Of a DNA stretch of 35,544 bases, positions 31,030 to 35,544 are shown one piece after another. This stretch comes from CAYVLA01 sp964549615 [NCBI: uncultured Thermococci archaeon] (lineage in GTDB: Archaea > CAYQAE01 > CAYVLA01): NCBI GenBank assembly GCA_964549615.1, contig CAZJVP010000074.1, positions 1 through 35,544 of the forward strand. Reading direction: 5' to 3'. Under the pieces are notes generated by a model. The model worked only from the letters and a program-made list of their open reading frames with translations, made no database searches and was not told the DNA's origin. Within the stretch, counting starts at the first letter, position 1. Every line of letters begins with the position of its first letter. The position numbers and the translations under genes were made by a program.

Positions 31030-32367
31030 GTGAGCGCGGAGACGGTGAATGCGACAGAAAATGATAAGAGAATGCCCGTGCTTCGGTCCCAAGCGGGGTG
31101 CGGCGCCATCCATCCAACCGACCGTTCGCCACGCCACGGGGGATCTAGCAGGCCAGACCTGCCAGTCTCAGTTGGTGTCTTGGTCTTGGTCGTGGTTGCG
31201 GTCGCCGCAACCAGCGGCCCAGACGACGGGCGGATTTCCATCTTCCTCATAGGAGGTACCCATCCAGCCGGGAACCCTTTCATGGGATATGCCATGCAGG
31301 ATCCCCTGCTCACCTACGGGGTCGAGCCCATTCCCCCCGACCTCTCGGACGGGGAGAAGCGAAAGTTAGACCGCATATACTATCCGCGCACCAGGGAGAT
31401 CCTGATTCAGACCTACCGCTTGATCGTGTTCAACGACGCAAGGCTCCAACACTTCACGACGAAGCAGCTGCACGACCTGGATTATGCATTTAGGGAAGCC
31501 GGCATGTCCTCGATATCCACCTTCGGCCCGGCATGGGAACAGGTCTGGGAGGTCACGACGCTCTATGACACCTCCCCAGCCCTTGACTACACAGACCAGT
31601 GGTTCCACGGCACATTCTGGGTCCGGTTCCGAAGGGACAAGGATCCCGTATTCACGCCCTTCATCCAGCTTGGAATGGAGAAGATGCTGGGGGACGCCTA
31701 CCACCTCATGACGGAGAAGCCGGGCGCGACGGTCTGGGCTGACATGATGCCGATGCAGAAGCCGTGGATGATCTCATGGAGGCCTGGCGGCAGCAAGGCC
31801 GGCCTGCAGTGGGTATGCACGGACGGCTTCAACGCCCAGTGGTGGGGAGTGACCGGTTACGCCTACACGCCGGGCACATACGGCGTGGAAGGCAGCAACC
31901 CCTATGCCATAGACATGGCCATAAACCTCATCCTCTATTCCCTGGACAGGCCGCTCATCTCGGATATTCAGCAAAGGAGGGAGGCGAGACATCTGCTCTC
32001 CGCCTTCCGGGCAGAGAAGGTCCTGATACTGCACATCATGGAATGGGCCGACACCTTCGGCGCCAACACGGGTCCCATCTCGGACAGGTTATCAGAAATC
32101 GAGGCCCAGGCCGAACAGGCCACCGACCACTTCCTCAAACAGGACTACCCGACCGCCATTTCCATCATGCAGGACGCCTCATCGAAGATCACGGCCACCA
32201 CGCGGGACGCGATGCGCCTCAAAGACGAGGCCATGTTCTGGGTGTACGTCTCGGAATGGCTTGCGGTAACGTCGGTGGCTGTCCTCGCAGGTCTGGCTTT
32301 GTGGTCCCTCATGATCAGGAGAAGGATCTATCGGGCTGTGCAAACCACCAGATTGGCAGCAGCTTGA
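31030..32367 (+). CDS. GATase1-like membrane-anchored surface protein, paralog 5 (divergent)
   Basis: The longest and most diverged member (445 residues). The hydrophobic signal/anchor (VSVGVLVLVVVAVAATSG) comes after an unusually long N-terminal stretch of about 45 residues, and the family D-P-x-x-G-R opening is replaced by GPDDGRISIFLIGG. The ectodomain keeps YRLIVFNDARLQHF and the WGVTGYAYTPGTYG block but lacks the GG-x2-FGG turn (here SISTFGPAWEQVW). The stalk has MEWADTFGANTG. The membrane helix (about 402-428) carries VSEWLAV, and the tail is IRRRIYRAVQTTRL. GTG 31030 fits the TATA box at 30990-30999; ATG 31072 is an alternative. Membership is clear from the stalk, helix and tail. Confidence 0.75.
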   Translation: MSAETVNATENDKRMPVLRSQAGCGAIHPTDRSPRHGGSSRPDLPVSVGVLVLVVVAVAATSGPDDGRISIFLIGGTHPAGNPFMGYAMQDPLLTYGVEPIPPDLSDGEKRKLDRIYYPRTREILIQTYRLIVFNDARLQHFTTKQLHDLDYAFREAGMSSISTFGPAWEQVWEVTTLYDTSPALDYTDQWFHGTFWVRFRRDKDPVFTPFIQLGMEKMLGDAYHLMTEKPGATVWADMMPMQKPWMISWRPGGSKAGLQWVCTDGFNAQWWGVTGYAYTPGTYGVEGSNPYAIDMAINLILYSLDRPLISDIQQRREARHLLSAFRAEKVLILHIMEWADTFGANTGPISDRLSEIEAQAEQATDHFLKQDYPTAISIMQDASSKITATTRDAMRLKDEAMFWVYVSEWLAVTSVAVLAGLALWSLMIRRRIYRAVQTTRLAAA

Positions 32368-32404
32368 TGTGAACTCCAACCCCGCAGCCGCTCATCCAGG
32401 GGCG

Positions 32405-32548
32405 CTTAACTTTCGGCCCCCGCTCGCCTAACCATCCAAAATGCTCGTCGCATCCCACAAGATCCAGGCCGCGACTCATGGCGGAAGCGGCGATGAGCAG
32501 GTTGGCACACGGTGGCGACTGTCCCTTTGCCTTAAGACCCGAGTATAA
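32405..32548 (+). other. Promoter-like box plus 35-codon frame
   Basis: CTTAACT (32405-32411) lies about 30 nt before ATG 32441, which opens a 35-codon frame ending at 32548. The frame encodes no recognised motif. It may be a small gene, the broken start of a gene interrupted where the DNA turns AT-rich, or chance. Confidence 0.25.
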
Positions 32549-32554
32549 GATGCA

Positions 32555-33061
32555 TTAATTCTCGATGACGTCGTTGTCTAGATCCACGACCTCAAAACTG
32601 GCCTCGAGGACCTCCTTGACCTCCTTCATCTTTTCTTCGGGTATGCTGCGGAGAACCTCAATGAGAGTTCGAGGCCATCTGCGTCGCGATTGTAACAAGA
32701 GAAGCACCGCCCCCAGGAGACGCTCCCAAGACTGCCAAAGGGACTGCTCCTTCGTGTTCGCCGCATGCAACCCGAAGAACGCCCTCCTTGACCGACTCAC
32801 ACCCCCGCGCAGGTTGCTAAGTCCAAGGCCCCGCTGACTGGCGACGGAAGGCCCTCTGTCTCCGAACTCCGAACCATAGTCACCCGCCGCTCGCAACTTG
32901 CGTCCGGACAACTCAATTCTACCCTTCGAGCACATACGGCAGACTCCATCCAGCGGAATCCCGCTCTCCACTTGAAGGATCAACAGGCGGTCCTCTTCCA
33001 AGAACTTCTCCCGTGCCTCGGAATGCCGCGATGCTTTCTTAATAGCATGAAGAGCACTCAC
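32555..33061 (-). CDS. Uncharacterised protein, possibly degraded
   Basis: A 168-residue frame from GTG 33061. It contains a lone CRMC motif near residue 41, a Ser/Arg-rich middle, and a coherent helical C-terminus (PEEKMKEVKEVLEASFEVVD). The same frame stays open upstream to 33259 and reads smoothly (SDIIGPLSHTGGLVAKSLFA and beyond), yet has no ATG, GTG or TTG there. Either the true start is a rare codon or the 5' end has decayed. It lies downstream of the toroid-type gene on the same strand. No family recognised. Confidence 0.4.
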   Translation of the reverse strand: MSALHAIKKASRHSEAREKFLEEDRLLILQVESGIPLDGVCRMCSKGRIELSGRKLRAAGDYGSEFGDRGPSVASQRGLGLSNLRGGVSRSRRAFFGLHAANTKEQSLWQSWERLLGAVLLLLQSRRRWPRTLIEVLRSIPEEKMKEVKEVLEASFEVVDLDNDVIEN

Positions 33062-33243
33062 GTTTCGAGAGACTGATCCCCTTGCTCGACGAACCTCCTC
33101 AGCCTCCCCATAGCTTTCCCTCAGGCAACATGGATCAGAATCGGCGAAAAGCGACTTTGCAACAAGACCGCCAGTATGGCTTAGTGGACCGATAATATCT
33201 GAACGAAGGCGGATTGATCCTCTAACGGTTAACTTCTGGCTGA

Positions 33244-35247
33244 CTACCGTATCCGTCTCTCATTTCCAGGCTCAGGGATATGAACCTCCTGCCTCTGAGT
33301 GTTGCCTTCTTTTCGCACCCCGTTGTCAAAATCGAGATACAACCTTTTGCCCTTGTACTCAAACTTCATGGTTTTGGCTCCTCTCTCCACGCGCGCATAG
33401 GGTGAATTGATCCTCGGGTAATCGGTATCTACTTTTTTTCCGTCGACGTAGAAATCCCTCCCGTATTCGAGACGGTAGGTCCTGCCGTTTGACACATATG
33501 TCAGCACCTTCTTATCATATACGCAGGTATTGCTCTCAATCCTACCGATAAACCTTTCGAAATCACGCTCTTCATCAGCGGTACCTATTTCGCATATCCA
33601 AAACGTCTCCTTTCCTTCTTGGACGAGGTCGTCTGTGCTGCCCTCGGCATAATGCAGTTCGTTCTTCGCCGTAAAGGCAACATAGACATCTCTGTATCTG
33701 CCAAAAGCGTAATTACTTTCTATGCGCACTTCGTCAAATACGGCTTTCGGGAAGTATGCATGGGTGAAGTGCAGCAGCTTCCTCTCCATTATGCCCTTCT
33801 TATCCGGCAAGACATAAATTGTCAAATTGACGTTCCTTTGCTGTACCGAATGGGGAAGACGTCCCGACCCTACCCAGTACGTCGGTGAATTGCCGATGGG
33901 TGCAGCATCGCCCGGCATAACTGCAGGATGAGTAGTAAAAATACTCAATTCGCTCCCGAGGGTTGCCGTCCAGATGTGCTGCTGATGGCCATATTCGCCG
34001 GGGTGGTAGCTCTGCGCAGTACCCATAGTGTACTTACTGGTTTTATAAGCATACGTATTTGCCCTCTGTATTGCGACCCCGTTGGTTTGGGGCTTTAGCA
34101 GCCTGCTGATGAAAGGCAACAGCCCGAATTGCCCGAGTTTCTTGAGTATGGTGTAGTTGAGTATTTTCTGGAGCAGGGCGTGGTCGACTATTTTACAAGC
34201 ATCCAGAAATTCATTCCTATACAAGCGGTATCTCTTTATGATTTTCATAGTATTGGAGATGACCTGAGGATTTGTGAATGCTTCCATACCCAACTGCATC
34301 ATGACCTGTGTGTCTTCGAGGCCGTAGAGTCCCTCGTCCTTCAATTCCCTCAAGTCGAGGCCGTTAGAAGCCTTTATTTCGACCGGCCCTTCATCGCGCC
34401 CAATCTCTCTGATTACTTCGGGTATCCTATACCGATCCACGGTGATGAAAATGTAGTCCAAGCCTACCGGCATCTTTACCCTTTCATCCTCTCGATAGCC
34501 CCAGATGTGGCTAGTGATCTCCCTTGTGGATGCATTGCGACCGCTTTTCTTCTGCCGCTCATACAGCCTTCCGCTTGTGGTTACGAAGTTCCCCTTATAG
34601 GACTGCGAAGCGATGTCATACAGCAGCAAGTCCATTATTATCTTCGTCTTTTCCACCATCTCGCCGTCTCGGCAGAAATCGACGAGGTTGCTCATTGCAG
34701 CGAGATCCTCAACGTAGTAAACATTCGAATACCACTCTGTGAACCCGTATTTCCACCTCAGATCGAGCCAGCCAAGTATTCTCCTTCGTGCCTTCTCCAT
34801 GTGCTCGCGGCCCGTGATCCCACTATTGGTAAAAATTTCCATGGGATACAATTGCCCTGCAAGATATTCCGCGCTCGCAAACAGTATCTGGTGGTTTTCG
34901 GACCAGAAGCACATATTGTCCTCGCCGGGTTCATCCATCCAGTATCTGAAACCAAGTAGCGTGCTCTTGATTTTGTCGTAAGTCTTTTCATCCAGCTTGT
35001 CCCCGTGCTTGTATAAAATTCTCAGTAACGACTGGAGTCTGAAATCGGAGCAGTCATACCTTCCTTCAATAAAAGTGAGGGTATCGTCAAGATCGGAGAA
35101 GTCGACATTTTCACCGTTATCCAGCTTCGAGAGCACCTCGTTTACTTTTATATCCAGCTTTTCCTTTGGTTTGGATGGTATCTTTGTGTAGCTTTGGTTG
35201 GTTTTAAGATCGGAAACGGCGGCAGCCGCAATCGCTGGTCCCTTCAT
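33244..35247 (-). CDS. Alpha/alpha-toroid protein, polysaccharide-lyase- or heparinase-like, probably acquired
   Basis: A 667-residue protein. Residues about 60-370 form a helical region with CFWSENHQILFASAEYLAGQ (113-132), TGREHMEKARRRILGWLDLR (145-164) and FTEWYSNVYYVEDLAAMSNL (169-188), the pattern of an uncharacterised bacterial family of toroid proteins. The C-terminal part (about 420-650) is a beta-rich domain with GEYGHQQHIWTATLG and TYWVGSGRLPH. His and Tyr residues of this layout are used by polysaccharide lyases, but no catalytic set can be assigned. There is no signal peptide. The gene is visibly more AT-rich than the rest of the window, in keeping with transfer from bacteria. ATG 35247 has GAGGT just upstream and a TATA-like box near 35279-35294. 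Confidence 0.65.
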   Translation of the reverse strand: MKGPAIAAAAVSDLKTNQSYTKIPSKPKEKLDIKVNEVLSKLDNGENVDFSDLDDTLTFIEGRYDCSDFRLQSLLRILYKHGDKLDEKTYDKIKSTLLGFRYWMDEPGEDNMCFWSENHQILFASAEYLAGQLYPMEIFTNSGITGREHMEKARRRILGWLDLRWKYGFTEWYSNVYYVEDLAAMSNLVDFCRDGEMVEKTKIIMDLLLYDIASQSYKGNFVTTSGRLYERQKKSGRNASTREITSHIWGYREDERVKMPVGLDYIFITVDRYRIPEVIREIGRDEGPVEIKASNGLDLRELKDEGLYGLEDTQVMMQLGMEAFTNPQVISNTMKIIKRYRLYRNEFLDACKIVDHALLQKILNYTILKKLGQFGLLPFISRLLKPQTNGVAIQRANTYAYKTSKYTMGTAQSYHPGEYGHQQHIWTATLGSELSIFTTHPAVMPGDAAPIGNSPTYWVGSGRLPHSVQQRNVNLTIYVLPDKKGIMERKLLHFTHAYFPKAVFDEVRIESNYAFGRYRDVYVAFTAKNELHYAEGSTDDLVQEGKETFWICEIGTADEERDFERFIGRIESNTCVYDKKVLTYVSNGRTYRLEYGRDFYVDGKKVDTDYPRINSPYARVERGAKTMKFEYKGKRLYLDFDNGVRKEGNTQRQEVHIPEPGNERRIR

Positions 35248-35544
35248 AACCTCTACCCCCTGAACGAGCGTTTCCGCCTATCAATCTTATGACCGAAATG
35301 GACCCTGCCCGGTATGTGCCTGCTCGCAGGTGAGCTCGAGGTCTTCCTTCGAGAGCAGGGGAGACAGCTGTGCGAAGGCGCTCTTACGACGCAGTTCCTT
35401 GGCCTCTCTTGCGGGGTCGAGCAGGGACCGCCCCGATTCCTTGTCCTTTTCATTCTCTACAGTTCTTTCTTCACAGGGATGGGCACCGATCCGGTGGCTT
35501 AGTCCCTCAACTTTATCCTTTATCCTTAGACAATTATGCAACGA
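35248..35544. other. Right edge: promoter of the toroid gene and an unassigned minus-strand frame
   Basis: The TATA-like segment TCATAAGATTGATAGG (minus strand, 35279-35294) fits the toroid gene start. A minus-strand frame ends at 35287 and runs to the window edge; its last 55 residues (DPAREAKELRRKSAFAQLSP and LLSKEDLELTCEQ) look helical and could be the end of a gene lying beyond the window. Evidence is too thin to call a CDS. Confidence 0.25.

Noticed and set aside
1-35544. CRISPR array, rRNA or complete insertion sequence
   Set aside because: No regularly spaced repeats, rRNA signatures or paired inverted ends around a complete transposase were seen.

Overview
The window is archaeal chromosome. 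It carries ribosomal protein S27ae, Kae1 and Bud32, an archaeal Sm-like protein, the ribose-1,5-bisphosphate isomerase/AMP phosphorylase pair, CofD for coenzyme F420, and a tungsten-type aldehyde ferredoxin oxidoreductase. Archaeal TATA-like boxes lie about 25-28 nt ahead of many start codons. The DNA is GC-rich, GTG and TTG starts are common, and leaderless and Shine-Dalgarno starts are mixed. This suggests an uncultured thermoproteotal (TACK/Bathyarchaeia-like) lineage; the exact phylum cannot be fixed from this window.

Layout. Positions 1-95 hold the edge of an integrase-like gene. Positions 200-9700 hold mostly plus-strand housekeeping genes: polyprenol-type kinase, PHP phosphoesterase, AMP salvage pair, S27ae, Kae1/Bud32/CofD, a tail-anchored small protein with a membrane-bound winged-helix regulator, and a Cys-pair protein/LSm/membrane exporter run. 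Next is uppP on the minus strand. A tightly packed eight-gene minus-strand operon fills 18160-10816: a helical protein, an SPFH protein with three zinc ribbons, three zinc-ribbon membrane-type proteins, a Tat-type DUF362 protein, an ornithine-cyclodeaminase-family enzyme and a membrane-anchored GATase1-like protein. Then come a second GATase1-like paralog, a 908-residue TIM-barrel protein, ferredoxin/AOR/proC, ogt, a third paralog with an exported partner, a cupin, two small proteins, and the divergent fourth and fifth paralogs. The right end (about 32.5-35.5 kb) is visibly more AT-rich. It holds a bacterial-looking toroid-type protein and a possibly decayed ORF.

Two things stand out as possibly undescribed. 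The first is a set of five paralogous single-pass surface proteins: signal peptide, PF07090-like glutamine-amidotransferase-fold ectodomain, helical stalk, one C-terminal membrane helix, and an Arg-rich cytosolic tail. The second is an archaeal counterpart of the Bacillus YdjFGHI-type SPFH/zinc-ribbon membrane module, whose operon ends in one of those five paralogs. Together they suggest a cell-envelope sensing or membrane-domain system. That function is inference.
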